Made by a program: the position numbers and the translations under genes. DNA of 64,000 bases. It comes from Acanthochlamys bracteata (taxonomy: Eukaryota > Streptophyta > Magnoliopsida > Pandanales > Velloziaceae). The stretch is from the NCBI GenBank assembly GCA_019914995.1, contig CM034128.1:11179501-11243500 (forward strand), given 5' to 3'. Positions 1 through 13,396 of the stretch are shown here, one piece after another. Under the pieces are notes generated by a model, which was given only the letters and a program-made list of their open reading frames with translations, ran no database searches and had not been told where the DNA came from. Each line of letters starts with the position of its first letter. The first letter of the stretch is position 1.

Positions 1-810
1 AATCCCTAAGCCAATATTCGAGCATGGTCAGTAGAAGTTTCAGGAGCAACACAATTTAGAATGTGACAAGAAAATATAACAAAACACAATTCACGACGTT
101 CTACAGCAGGGAATCTATAGAACAGGTAATAAAAGAGTTCAAGACAACACTTTAGACAATTCCGGAATAAAGCCAATTAAACAGATAAATGGAATTTGTA
201 ACAGCTAACAAATTATGTAATGGACAAAAATAAAAGTTATTACATCATATACAGGGATGTCTATGTGGTAAAGCATAGAAAGAAATCATGTTACAGCAGT
301 AGTCCAAGGATGTCAGGTAAATTTTACATTTCAGGGTCTTATAATTACCAGCTACCTCTCAGGCTACCTGTATTTGATGTGTGCAGTGTCTAGTGTAGAG
401 AAACAAGCTCACAGGATAATTGTTAAGCGTGCAAGGAGGAAACTTAAAGCAAAGACAAAGTAATGCAAAAAGCTATAAGGGTGAAATCATGTAATGTTTT
501 ATAATTAATTTTAAGTGGGATCAAATTTGTTTATTAATATGCAATAGATGTTGATTCGCGTTAGGATTCTGATTTACAGGATCATCTAAAAGTTAAATGA
601 CTTAATAAAGAGCTAAGAGCTCAATCACACTTCCATACATTTATACAAAGCACCATTGACGTCCCAAGGTAAGCATATCTAGCAAGACTATGGATAGTCT
701 TAGGAAAGCAAAGTTGCCAATAGAAGCATGGATCTACAACTCTGAAATAAGATGAGCGAAAGAGAGGACGAACACAAACATTAATGTGAGGGTCACAAAA
801 GATTTGCAAC
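1..810. other. GCN1 intron or adjoining sequence, no exon seen
   Basis: The exon ending at 811 has a GT donor on the minus strand, and the expected next GCN1 block was not found in bases 1-810. This stretch therefore reads as a long intron whose acceptor lies outside the window. No RNA gene or repeat was seen. Confidence 0.6.
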
Positions 811-3800
811 CTTAAGCAGGGAAGGGAGGATAAGCTTCACCCCATAGCCAGTGAGGTGTGACATCATCGCACGAGCAGCACATTCAGCAGCATCACGAAT
901 AGCAGCAACTTGATCGGAGAAAGATATCAGAAGTAAAGGTAACATTTCAATTACATACCTGAAGCAAATCCCACATTAGATGAAAGCTATTAGACAAGAG
1001 GCCAATCTCGAGGAGCATGCATCTTACTTACGGTTCAAATATCCGTCCAAACTTTTCGCAGAGGCACTCAAATCCAAGCAATGCTCCCTCACGTGCTTTT
1101 GCCGAACTCCTTTAATTAGTTATGAAGTTTTTGTCAACAAAATAAATAGAAGTCTGACTCAGCTGATAATGATATTCAAAGGAATATCCAACCAAAGTAT
1201 ACAACACCAATCATGTCTCATACTGCTTTTTTCCTTATTGCACATTTTTTTAAACACTGAACACAGCTGTCTTTAGCTATAACTTTAAATTTGATGAGAT
1301 ATGCTTTACAACCTCTAGAACTAGACCTCATAAGTCAAAACATTATGATTCTGAGATTCATATTTGTTTAAATGAGAAACAAGAAATGAACCTAGATATA
1401 GTCCTAGTTAATGCAGCTGCAAGGGTACTGGTCAAATAGGTGAATTCAAATTACTAGGAGTACCCAGTAGAAGGAACAACAACAACAAGAGACAAACCTG
1501 TCTTGCAAGCCTTCACGTAATGTGACAATAATGCCATACTTTTTCATGCATGATATTCCAAAGCCTTTAGCAACACCAGCTAGTCCAAACGCTGCTCCAC
1601 GTCGTTCTCCATACTTATCACTTTTCATCAATCGATCTAAAAGTCTGTTGACAAGTTCCTGGCCCTCTTGCTGCATTGAACAATGTGTTTCTCATTTCGA
1701 TTGAAAATTAAATAACAAACTTTAGTTCTGATGGAAAGCTTCAAGGATTCCTTAGACTCATAATGCCTTGCTGTAAATGTCATCAGAATAGAATTTTGAA
1801 ACAACAATAAGTCTACCTGCTTTGAGCTCATCAGGGGAGATAAACAATCTGAAACAGCTCGCTGAACTGCCTCTGAGGGGGTGTCCAAAACTTCCAACAA
1901 TTTTTCAATGACTGCATGCACTTTTGGGTCATCCTAAAACACCAAATATGTCATAAATAAGTAAGCCACATATCACATAAAATTTCACCTTTATCTTAAA
2001 AGGCTGTACCTTGGTCAAGTGCTTTGCTAGAGCACCAGTGAATATAACAACCCCCTCTCTCACTAAATCATATTTTTCTTCATCAGAGGCCTACAAGGAG
2101 TAGAGTGAGGTTACCTCCAGCAAATATAAGCTTTTTATGACAAGATACTACAATGATAGAAAGTATTTGGAACCTTTTTCTGCAAGTAGCTATCAAATAT
2201 TGGAAATAGCAGGGTGACATTTTCTTTTCCATGCTTGTCAATTATCATGATGCCAACATTTATCATTCTACTGCGTACATCGATATTAGGGTCAGCCTGC
2301 AATGAAACAATGGGAATTAAGTTATAGCGATTAGAGAGTAACGAATTGGAATTTGACCTCAAAGGGTATCATATCACACAACAAAAAAAGTAGAGTGATT
2401 CAAGACTAATAGGCATGGATTGCTATTGTACATGTCCATCAAGTCATCCTTTAAAATCTTCCCAAAAGATGTTGCAAGCTTTGTTTTGACAAGAACTGAG
2501 TTACTGATACGATTCAGCTAGTAAATTGGTGATGGAACTCAAGCAAACAAATCAACACCATATCAATGACTAAATTAAAGATGGAACTAAATCCATAAGG
2601 GAACTTTTAGTAAGAGCTTACCAGGGCACGTGAAATGAGAAACGTCATAACAACAGGGAGATTTTTTGCTTGTAATACATCAGCAGCAGAATAAAGGGCC
2701 ATAGCCACTCCTTGTCTCCCCAGCCAACACGGATCTGCTACATTATCTCCAGTACCAAGATCTCTATCATATAAAGAAAATAATGTAGAAAGGGTTTCCT
2801 GAACCACCAAAAAAAAAGAATCAACAATGACTTAAATCAAAATCTTGGATAACCCTGAATAAAAGAATATATAACTTAAATCAAAAGTTTGGATACCCTA
2901 GATAAAACAATATCTAAACTCTATACATGAAACTATATATTTTTTCATATGCGCTTATACATTTGTGAATGAATTCTAAATTAAATTTACAGACCTGTAT
3001 AGTATCTGGGTTTTCATCCAATGCTGCAGCCAATGCCTCTCCAGCAGCCATTCTTACATTATAGTTGACATGGGAAAGCGCAGCAAAAAGACCAGAGTAA
3101 TCAGTCCCAAAGTCAAAGCCGTAATAATCCCATAAGGGCTCTGCTGCTTCTGCAACTGCCTGCATGCATATTAACTTGTAATACCTCTTGATGAAGACTG
3201 AGCAGGCAAGACAGGAAGAGTTGAGAAAAAAACGTAGTGGAAAATGGCAATATTATGAAAATGCACTCACAAATGATTGCATATACACAACGATGCAAGT
3301 TGTTTGCAAAATGTAGAAAGGCATACCTTCTCTGGATCATGCAAGGCAATCCAAAGATTCGTGGAGATATCAAGATGCTGCTGTATAGAATGGATGGACA
3401 CTGATGGTATGCATTTGACAGCATTTAGGCAGGCAAGTCTTACACGTACATCTTTTGCATAAACTCCAGAAAGAGCCTGCATGTTAAAGTGATAATTCAT
3501 ATTTCATACAACCATACTTAACATCCTAGATTGATTCATACACTATATCAAATCAAGCTTATATTAAAACATACAGAGGCCACTTCATAAGCTTGGAGGC
3601 CTAAACACAGCTCATTCAACATGGGACTAATTGCTGCTTGATATACTGGAACAACACCAAGAACATGATAAAGAACCTGCAATCCATCAACAGATTGCGT
3701 GGAAAGTTACGATAAAAATGAAACAACATAAGACCAGCAGATAAAAGTCTGAATGACAAACTGATAGCATTCGGGTACGGGGAAGAGGTAGGATGGGATC

Positions 3801-6800
3801 CAGATGGATGGAGAATATCCTAAGCACTTCATCATGTACTCCTGTCTTCTTTGGAGCAAGCAATATCTGCTCTACAATCTATAGCACAAGTGCAGTTTAA
3901 TGGTTTAAATTTCAAAAGAAACAAGTGTATCGTCAGCTACTTATATAACGAACTTTGTGGAAAGGATTCTTACAGGGAAGACGAAGGTAAAGGAATCTGC
4001 TGGCAGTGGTCCAGATTTACATGATATGGATAGCCCCGAAACAATTTTCTCAAAAAGATTCAATGATGGTTTCTTCTGGTCTTCTCCCTCGACTGGTTGA
4101 GGAATAAGGTCCCACAACATGTGTTTGTCCTCACAGACAACCATATGCAAACCAGCTGCAATCTCAGACGCCCAGTTAGAGAGAGGAGGCGCTAAGCATC
4201 TCGCCAGCTTCACTGTTGTGTCAAAAGCTGCATCTTTCACGATTGGAGAATGCAGTAAAGGACTAACATACTCAACCTGAAATTTGAGTAGATGTATTTG
4301 AGGCAATAAAACAGAAGACCGGGACATGTGATTACAATAATCAGGGCAAGCAATTGCCTACTTAGGTTACTGAACTTAGCCCAAAAGGTGCCCATGCATC
4401 TCACATGATGCTAAATGCTCACATTACAAACACTTCTATCATATCCCCACAGCCAGCCACCGTGGTAACCAACTAACATATGTGGCATTCGACATGCTAG
4501 AAATGCACCAAAGGCAGACAACTGGCATAGTATTTTGTTAAATCAAAACAGCTACAGGGACGACATAGTAAAGATAATTTTATCACTAGTGATGTGCGAA
4601 ATGCAATAACAAAAGGCTGTCCAAATATCAAAGTAAAACTTCACCAATCCAAGCATACAAAGATTGGATTGGGTAGTGAACATCACAAAGCACATAAAAG
4701 ATGCAGTAAGAAAATGTATGTCAACAGAACATATAATAAATGCCAAAATTATGTTGTGAAGGGTATTGCTAAGACTGTTTCAATATTTAATAGAACAAAA
4801 TTAAAAACGAAGTGCATCAAAGCAGTTCGTTAGTGCATGTTCATCCTGTGCTATAGATTTCTCTCATAGAAACATTGCATATAGCCAGAAAACACTATTT
4901 GAATTTGCTAATTTATTGCACTATTGATAGTTCTTTTTAAGTTCTGTGAATGAAAGAATGCACAGAAAACTTATGAGGAATAAATATGTCCACTGCCTAG
5001 TTAAACTAAAATACTTTTAATCAGTAATTATTAGGCTTACTGAATTTGTTGGCATGCATTCATAAAGTCATTTGAAGATGAGTTGCTCACCAGTGCTGGC
5101 AGCCGACCATGTGTATAAACTGGATTTGCTATAGCCATTTGTCCAAGTGCATTGAGCATCACAGAAATGTTCTTTTTTATGCAACCAACTTTATCACGAA
5201 CAGATGCCTCCTCCTTTAAAAGTAACTCCCTTGCCTCCTCCTTTGCCGTCTTAATCTTATTATCTTGATTCACCAATATAAAATATCATTCCACACGTAA
5301 AGAAAACTTTCATAATTTCAAACAAGATCTTGTTTCCAGGACATACCAGTATTCTTTGCAGCCTTTCCAATATCCTTCTTTCCAGCAGTTGAAGCATCTC
5401 TTTTAGTGGACCCCTTTTGCACAGAGAGACTGGACGCAGGATGCTGCCGTCGGAAACAAATCACAACTTATCACAACTTTTAATGACTGAAAACGCAAGA
5501 ATGACCAAGTGCAACAGCATACCACACCATCTTCATCATAAACACGAAACCGGCCCTTTGCAAGCTTTGTGTTCTTGTCCGAAACAGTTTCTGCAACATA
5601 AACACCTTGCTCGCTAGAAAGCTGACCAACTGGTGTGTAAAAGATCTGGTATCAAATCACAATTCCCATTAGCCTTTGTATATCAAGCATCTAAAAGACG
5701 TGGAAGCATCAGTCATGTTAAGACTTAGCACTTCCAATGTCAAGAACAACTAACTACAATATGCATCGCTAAATTTCATGTGGAAAACCGTAATTGCATT
5801 ACATTCTCCATCCATCCAAAAAGTAGCTGACAATTTCGGGAGGACATGTTTGGGAAATGCCAGATCAATTAAATACTTGGATCATGTGCAGTGACGACTG
5901 AGAAGAAGTCACTGAGACCATAAGAATGACAGAAAACTAACTCAAAAATTGCACACTTAAAATCTAGTTTCAAGTGGATAAAATGGTATACATTCCACAG
6001 TAAACTGTGGAATTCAAGCACAAGGCATGCGCATTAGGAATGGACATCTTCCCATCTCTCATAAGCAGCTCAGTACTTGTTGTTGGCTAGAGACATGTCT
6101 AGAGTTGACTTGCAGGTTAGAAGTTTCAGTATATGAAGTGAACAGGGACAAGTGTGTATGAATTGCTGAAAATTTTCCATAAACAACTCAATGGTTCCAA
6201 AGGTTTTCCAAGGCCATGACTTCTATTAACATGACAATGCTGAACAGTAGCCACAGCCAAAGTGCACTGCTAACAAACAGAGCTAAAACGAAGCAGGATT
6301 AATACCATAGTTCAAGTAAACTGTGCATGGGCATAATTTAAGGCCTATGAATTCAAGTGAGGTGCAAATTTTGACCTTGATGTCGTTCTCAGAGAGTTTA
6401 TCATGCAACAGGAGGTCTGGAAGAATCTTCAAATGCTGCAAAGGATAAAAAAGCAGCATCAGTACTAATAGGAACGACTTCCTGAAATGAAAGAACACAA
6501 AGGAATAACACCTACCTTTTCAAACTCCACAAATGTGTCATGGGGGGTTATTCTCGTCAAAGTCGATAACGATGCTAATGCTGCTAGCTGCTCCTGCTGA
6601 TTTGAACTGAAAATACCTATTGGACTAAGAAGGTCCTGAAAGAAGAGAAGACAAAATCCAATAGCTATGGTTCTTGAAAGGTATCCACTTATCGGAAAAT
6701 TACCACATACTAAAGAATCTCAAAGTGCATCTCCTCTAATAAAGAGGAAAATAAGCAGTACTCTGTACTTGCATATATAGGAGATAGAATATGTCATTGG

Positions 6801-9800
6801 GCTTTCGATACAGCTGAAACTCATTCATGATGGCACAGATAGCAAATAAAGAACTTTCGGAAATCTGTAAGTGATCATGAGCACAAGGAAAACCTAATAA
6901 ATTATAGATCAGGGATACACAAACAACACATAATGCTCCTACTGAAGTGCGATCACAATCAGCTGAACATATAACAAACGAACTTTTCAGAAATCTAAGT
7001 GATGGTGAGTACAAGGACAACGACTTTTGGAGCCAACTGATACCATCAGAGAAATCAATATGTTACTAAAAATGTAAGAACTATGTCAAACTAAAGACAC
7101 CACAGCAAAAACAGTACAACAGATAAAACTTATGTATTTTAATTCTCTAATTTACCTTGGATAAGTACTCTATGTTTGATGCCATTATATCTATGATGTC
7201 AATTCCATATCGTTTCATGTTTCTTTGAAGCCTCTGAAGAAAGAAAATTGACATAGTATAGATCAGCACAGCATATAAGTAATGAAGAACGGAATCCAAA
7301 ACACAAGCAAGACAGAAACAAACAATTATGTTCATCACAGCTGAGCAGGACAACAGACATTATGAACAGAAGTAATAATAAATAAAAATTGCATCTCTAA
7401 GCACTAACCAACGCAAGCTTCTACAATGCCAAATTAGTATTCATTAACATGCAAATATTAGCATATTTCCAAGACATCGTTTGTTCTATGAAGCCCCTGA
7501 AATATTTCCAAGCCAAACAAGAGAACCTTGATTTGACTTCCGTTAACTCTCAGGATTATACTAAGTAAAGCTCTCACCATTCACCAACTAATTAACTAAG
7601 AGGGTTTTAAATATAACAGGAATATTGCTTTAATGAACCAATAATATGGAAAGAAAAAACAAAAGTTCCAACATGTCCTGGCTGCAGAACTAGTCTGTCA
7701 TGGAGAGAATGCTCAAAGGAGGGGAAAAAAAGAAACAAATACTTGGCAAATCTGTTCAATTGTTACATAGTGTATTTAAGTATGGTATCTGATTTACTTC
7801 ACAAGCAACTTCCGTATTAGTTTTATGATGAACTTATGGGACGAGCATGCGACTTGTTTTTTGAAGACGAAACATGAGAAAAAATTGATGAGTTAAAATG
7901 GAACCCAAACCACAAGAAACTAGTGAAGGAATAATGCACTCAAAGGATTCTACACTCTCCTCCCAGGAATCCAAACAGGATTGTACTTAAGTTTCCAAGA
8001 TATGGAGACTGCAATTTCAAGCACTAAACAACTTGAGCTTGAGATTTGAGCATGGAATTTGCTAGTGAGTTAATAACAAGACGCCAGAGAATTACTTACC
8101 TTCCATACTGAATCACTACAGCTACCATTAGTGATGCACGGATGATGCGAGCAGAGAATAAGCCTGGAATATGTCCTTGCGCTACTAGCTACAGAAGCCG
8201 GAGCAAGAAGAAGAAAGCCTTTGACCAGGACCTCCGAAGATGGTAAAAATGGCATTTGAGAATCAGATGAAAGTTCTGAGTCACTATAAAATCAAAAGAG
8301 TCAAAGTAAAAATAAGAACAACCAAATATCATACCAATGCGGATTAAAACATTTGAACTAACTATTAGAAAACCTTGCCAAGGTTTATTTAGAAAGTTTA
8401 AGTAATATAACAAGTTGCACACAATTTAAAACTAACTGCAGTTATAGGTCAAGGTGTACCTTCTTTGCATAAGAAGTATCCTGTCTCCAATCACTGTCAA
8501 AAAGTTTGAAAACTCAACAAGCAAATTTTCTGCTACATCAGAAGACGAAATTATCTTTCTTGTAGCCTCAAAAGCAACCCTCCGAACTTCCCAGCTTGGA
8601 TGGCATATCAGAAAGAGTATCAACTATGGAAATAAAAACAACAGCTTTACAACACATCCTGAAAAGAAATAATAATGCAGCTCAGCGCAACTTTATATAC
8701 CTGCAATATAGACTTAGAAGACAAGTGCTCCAACACTCTGCATAAAACATGAAATTCCTTATAAAAAATGGTACTAAGTTTATCTCAAACCAGATAATCC
8801 AACTATTGATGCTGCAATAACAGATGCCAGACCTGTGTATATGCTTGACAAGGAGCACCTCAAGCAGATCTATCAATGCCAGACATTCTTCATTTGAAAG
8901 CTTACAAAGCTGGAAGAAATACATAAAAATTTGGAACATAAGACAAAAACTACAACAAGAACAGATAACAACTCATAAATAGAAATTTTTCCGGTACGAT
9001 GGTGATTAAACAAATCAGTATATTTAGGGTACAGCAAATTGAACTCAGTTCCTAAAATCAACACCACCTAGTAAAATATGGTGAATGACGATATTGAAGT
9101 AAGCTCAATATTTTTAACACTATGCTAATTTTCAGGCTTTTATAAGGAATGTATTATTCTCTCATCAATAAACTGTATATTTGGATAACTGAAAAAAGAC
9201 TTACATATGAAAGTTCAATAGCATTAAAGTCATTATTAATTGCACATCCCACTAAAAGATCAGGAGACTAGAAAAGCATGTTTACAAAGCAAATCTCATC
9301 TTCTTTTACCTCGACCCTATCTCAGGGGAGGAGTTCTTAATTTAATGGCAATGCCAGTTCCTCCAAAAAAAATAAAAATAAGGAAGGACCAAATCTCCAG
9401 ATGTAACTAGAAGAATCCATATGCCACCTCATGTAAGAATTGAGACATAAAGATGTAAGAAACCTGAGAGAGGGGTAGCAATGCTGCCTCATTCTGAGCA
9501 ATCAATGGCCATATCTTTTCTTTGAGCAGAATCTCGTCTGTCGAAAAGATGTGAAATCATCCTTAAATAAGAGATCAAAGACTGTTTAGAAAAAGAAGTA
9601 TGTCATGCTCACCAGATTTAGTATCGACTGTAACAATTTTTGCTACTAAAAGAAGAGCATAGATCCCATCTAACCGCTGCGACACTTTCGTAAACCCAGT
9701 CTTTATTAATCGCACAAGAGGATCCAGTAAGGGGGATAGCTGGAAACAATGCACAGGTGGAGAGGAAATTAACTAATAAGTACTAAGTAGCTACAAACTT

Positions 9801-12444
9801 GGACAAGGAAACACCAAAAAATTTATAAAAAAAAAGAACAAAAAGGACAGCCACCATACTCTTGTCAGAGAATCAGAATTCTCGAGAATAATCCGCAAAC
9901 ATCTGAGGTACCCCTTTCTCAAAGTGTCCTTCTCTTTCAATCCTGTTGCAAGAAAAGAAACGACATCTGGTTGAACAGCTTGAGCGGTTTTTGACAACCA
10001 GGAAGCTAAAGCAGACAAGATAGCCAGCTTCACTTCCTCGCTTCCTGAAAGTTAATTCATCAAAGAATCAGTAAAAGTTAAAAATGACAGTCACTGCAAA
10101 CAGCATTTGAAAAGGCAGAGAAAGACATGTCGAAGAGACTGACAGTTTCTTACCATCATCTTTATAATATGATATAAGGTAAGAAGCAACTGAAGAAGCT
10201 AGTTTGTTCAATGGCTTTCCACCTGGAGCCTTAGACATCTCGTTTAAAGCTAGGACCATTCCAACCCTTTGATGAGGAAATGCAAGTTTCCCTTCTGAAC
10301 CTGTTCATATCAAGCAACTGGTGAGAAGAATATGAAGTGGTTCAAATGACAGTAAATTGACACATTTCGAATAAAGGAAATATAAAAATAAACAATTACG
10401 CAATTCCAAGGCATCACATACCAAAATAGTTGTCAGAAACATACCTCCCATAATTGCTCTTATAGCCCCAAACATTGCTGACAGAGCATCAGGGTCGCTA
10501 GACTTTTGGCTTAAAGAACGCACAATAGCCAAGGCTCTGATCCTCCTTTCTTCATCAGCATGCCGAACCTGAGGCACCACAACAGAAAGGAACTCAAGCG
10601 AGTACGTGCTCAGATCTAAATTAATAGATTCTAAAAGACCTCCCACTGATTCTAAAACGATCTCTGGATTACGCTTTAACATTTTCACAGACGAAGGAAC
10701 CAAAAGACTTTTCATATCTTTATGGTCCAAATGATCATAAAGAGGCTTAAAGGATTCCCAAAGGGTTCTTGATGGCTTCTCTCTAGCATTCAGGACAGCC
10801 GTGATGTATAGATCAAGAAATAAAGGCTGTAAGAAAAATAACAAAACAGAATCGCGTCAAAAACCAAGTAACTAGTAAGAGACAAACTCAAATTGTCAGA
10901 ACCTAGAAAACATTGAAACAATAGTAGCTAACTATGTGCAGTTAAATTGAAACTCCATACCTTATATTGTTCGAATATAGAATCAGACAACCCAAAACCG
11001 AGCAGTATTTCCATAAGAGCAGAGCCATCTTCACTAGTGATTCTAGATTCTTTTAGTTCCTCGATATAAGCTTTGAACAAATCTGGGCACTGAATGGAAA
11101 ATCAAAAACAATATCACGTGAAACATATCTGCATGACATAGAGTATATATTTTGAGGAAGTGAACACTGTAAAGATGGTTACCTTATTCAAATGGCGCAA
11201 AAGAACATTCATGCAAGCCTTACGCATGCGGGAAGAACCCTGAAGTAGAACCTGGCATACAGACGCTTGTGCATTTGCAAGCCTCACAAAGCCACTTTTT
11301 GAGACAGAGGTGAATTGACTCCACTGTAAAAGAAGGCAGGACCAGTTCAGTAACTTCTGGCATCCTACAGAACTCCGAACTTTTGATTGCTTTTCCATAG
11401 TCTGAACCAACATAGCAGCAAATGTCTTCATGAAGATAACTTCACCCAAGGCTCTGACAATCAAGTCATCCACAGATTTTCTCGAAAGACGGTCATCATA
11501 TATGAGTAATGTTTGGAAGATAATATCAACCAAAAATGATGCCACATCAGCTGAAAGCTCTGCAAAATGACCAGGAAAACAAAATTTCTGTCAGAGCAAG
11601 GCATGTGGTCGGTGTTAGTCTTATTCGCTGGTGGTGGTGATGCAAGGCATTAAGTCTAATTCATTCCATCTATTAGTTCTATGGAGCTAATATCTGTTTT
11701 ACTTCTTCCTACAATAAACTAACTGTTTATTCAAAAATAAGAAATAAAGTTTCACTAGGAGGACTCTGCATTACAGTCAAATTGATAACTCAATGACAAA
11801 AGAGACAGTCTACCTACAAACTACAGTGAATGCACTGCATCATGAAGTTCAACATACTGAATGAAATAGTACAAGTAGCATTTGTAGAAGAACAAGTTAA
11901 AGATTTGTGGTGTAGCACAAAAACATCAGACCGCATGGGTCACAGTAAAAAAGTGAGTTGCTGACAAGAAAGCTTATCTCTAAATACAATATTTAACTCC
12001 AGCAACTCATCGAAATCATCAATTTCTGTCCAACAACCTAAAACATGGATTTCAGAATTACCTAATCAAAGGTTCAGTTACGCTGTTATGCTCATCTGCA
12101 CAGTTGTAAATATATAACAGACTCTTATACTCAGCTCGTCCAACACTAAAATCTAAAACTCAAGCGAAAAAATGATACGACAGATACGAAGAAAAACAAA
12201 AAAACACTCTCCAACGCAACAGTTGCAAAAACACTTAACACTCATCTGCCACTCAAATGAATGTTAACCTCTACTGAAAGAAAAATAAAGAATCAGTAAT
12301 GCAACAAACACGAAGAAGCAAATAACAACCTGAACTCTCCAAGACGCGCGGAAGCTTATCTCGAAAGATCTGAACACGTTGGCTCGTCGACGAAGTCGAC
12401 ACTTGTTCAGCGACAGATCTCAAAATCTCCATAGCATCCCCCAT
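811..12444 (-). CDS. GCN1: GCN1/ILITHYIA, HEAT-repeat translational regulator (5' part, partial)
   Basis: GCN1 binds ribosomes and activates the eIF2-alpha kinase GCN2; the plant orthologue ILITHYIA also acts in immunity. I traced 31 coding exons giving 1,481 in-frame codons: 12444-12330, 11559-11183, 11089-10961, 10826-10445, 10300-10154, 10044-9860, 9739-9613, 9537-9464, 9267-9205, 8909-8833, 8737-8701, 8623-8460, 8283-8100, 7233-7156, 6635-6516, 6435-6376, 5645-5523, 5443-5347, 5263-5091, 4276-3974, 3878-3762, 3676-3575, 3476-3327, 3159-2995, 2798-2622, 2296-2174, 2090-2010, 1933-1817, 1670-1498, 1106-1032, 958-811. The product is alpha-helical HEAT-type repeat; recognisable GCN1 blocks include LISRALADPN, IIDKHGKENV and REGALLGFECLCEK. 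The start gives MGDAMEILRSVAEQ, matching the plant family N-terminus. Plant GCN1 is about 2,700 residues, so the eEF3-like and GCN2-binding parts lie left of the window. The 37-nt exon at 8701-8737 is unusually small. Family call is secure; individual splice sites are my reading. Confidence 0.93.
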
Positions 12445-13396
12445 TGAAGGAAAAAAAAAAACAGAACCAGTCAGTCAATCAATTTCTCTAGCAGAAGAAA
12501 TCGAACTACTTCTCGTGATCTAAACGAAGCAAAGAATCGAAAGATTTGTCTTCTAATTTGTCGAGAGATTTTGAGAAATAAATTGAATGTGTTGTGCGTT
12601 TTGGCGTTCGGTCTCCGGCGAGGGAGATCGAAATAGGAAGGAAAGAAAAAATAGAAGGGAGGCGTAGGGTTTTTTAAGAATTGAGAGAGAACACCGAGTG
12701 GTTTGTTGGGTTCCATCTTTACCCTCGAGTTGGAGAAACTTACAACTGTGGTCAACTTATCCTGTCCGAAATATACCGTATAAAAACTAGTCCCATATCT
12801 TAATTTCTTTTAATTGTTTGAAAAAATAAAAACACCACAGCTATTACCAAAATACCAAACATCAAAATTCCAATACTATACAATGAAAAACAAACAGATT
12901 TCTCCAGTAATCTTCCCTTAAAAAAAAATTAAATTAAATTAAAAAGATTACAAGTGTCGAGCAGTACACAAGAGACCTATTTTCATAAAAAAGGGAAAAC
13001 TTTCTTATTAAAAAGATTACATAGTGCACAAAATTTTGACGTGAAGAATCTGTGGGAGGAATTGGTCATTAGTCATATGGCAAACTCATGTGCACCTAAG
13101 TGAATTGCATAGGTACTTCGTTATCTCATTGTGAAAGTAACTTTGGTCATCTCCCAAGAAAGAGAATCCTTCAACTTACTGGTACCTTTGGTATCACACA
13201 AGCGTGAAGAAAGATAAACTGAGCATGCAGCAAAAGTTATACTTGAAGATAACTCAGTGCCAGCAGAGCAAATAAGCTGCCTCTATCTGGAATTGAGCAT
13301 GATAATATGAACTTTCAGATATCTTATACTTTCTTAAATTAAGATCTGCTGTCACAGGAACAGGTGACGTTTGGCCTTGAGAATAGATTCTTAATC
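12445..13396. other. Spacer: GCN1 promoter/5' UTR and GatB 3' side
   Basis: This 950-base spacer holds the upstream side of GCN1 and the downstream side of GatB, both on the minus strand. No supported reading frame was seen. A long open frame at 12471-12755 lies in the presumed 5' UTR/promoter and resembles no family I know. Confidence 0.6.
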
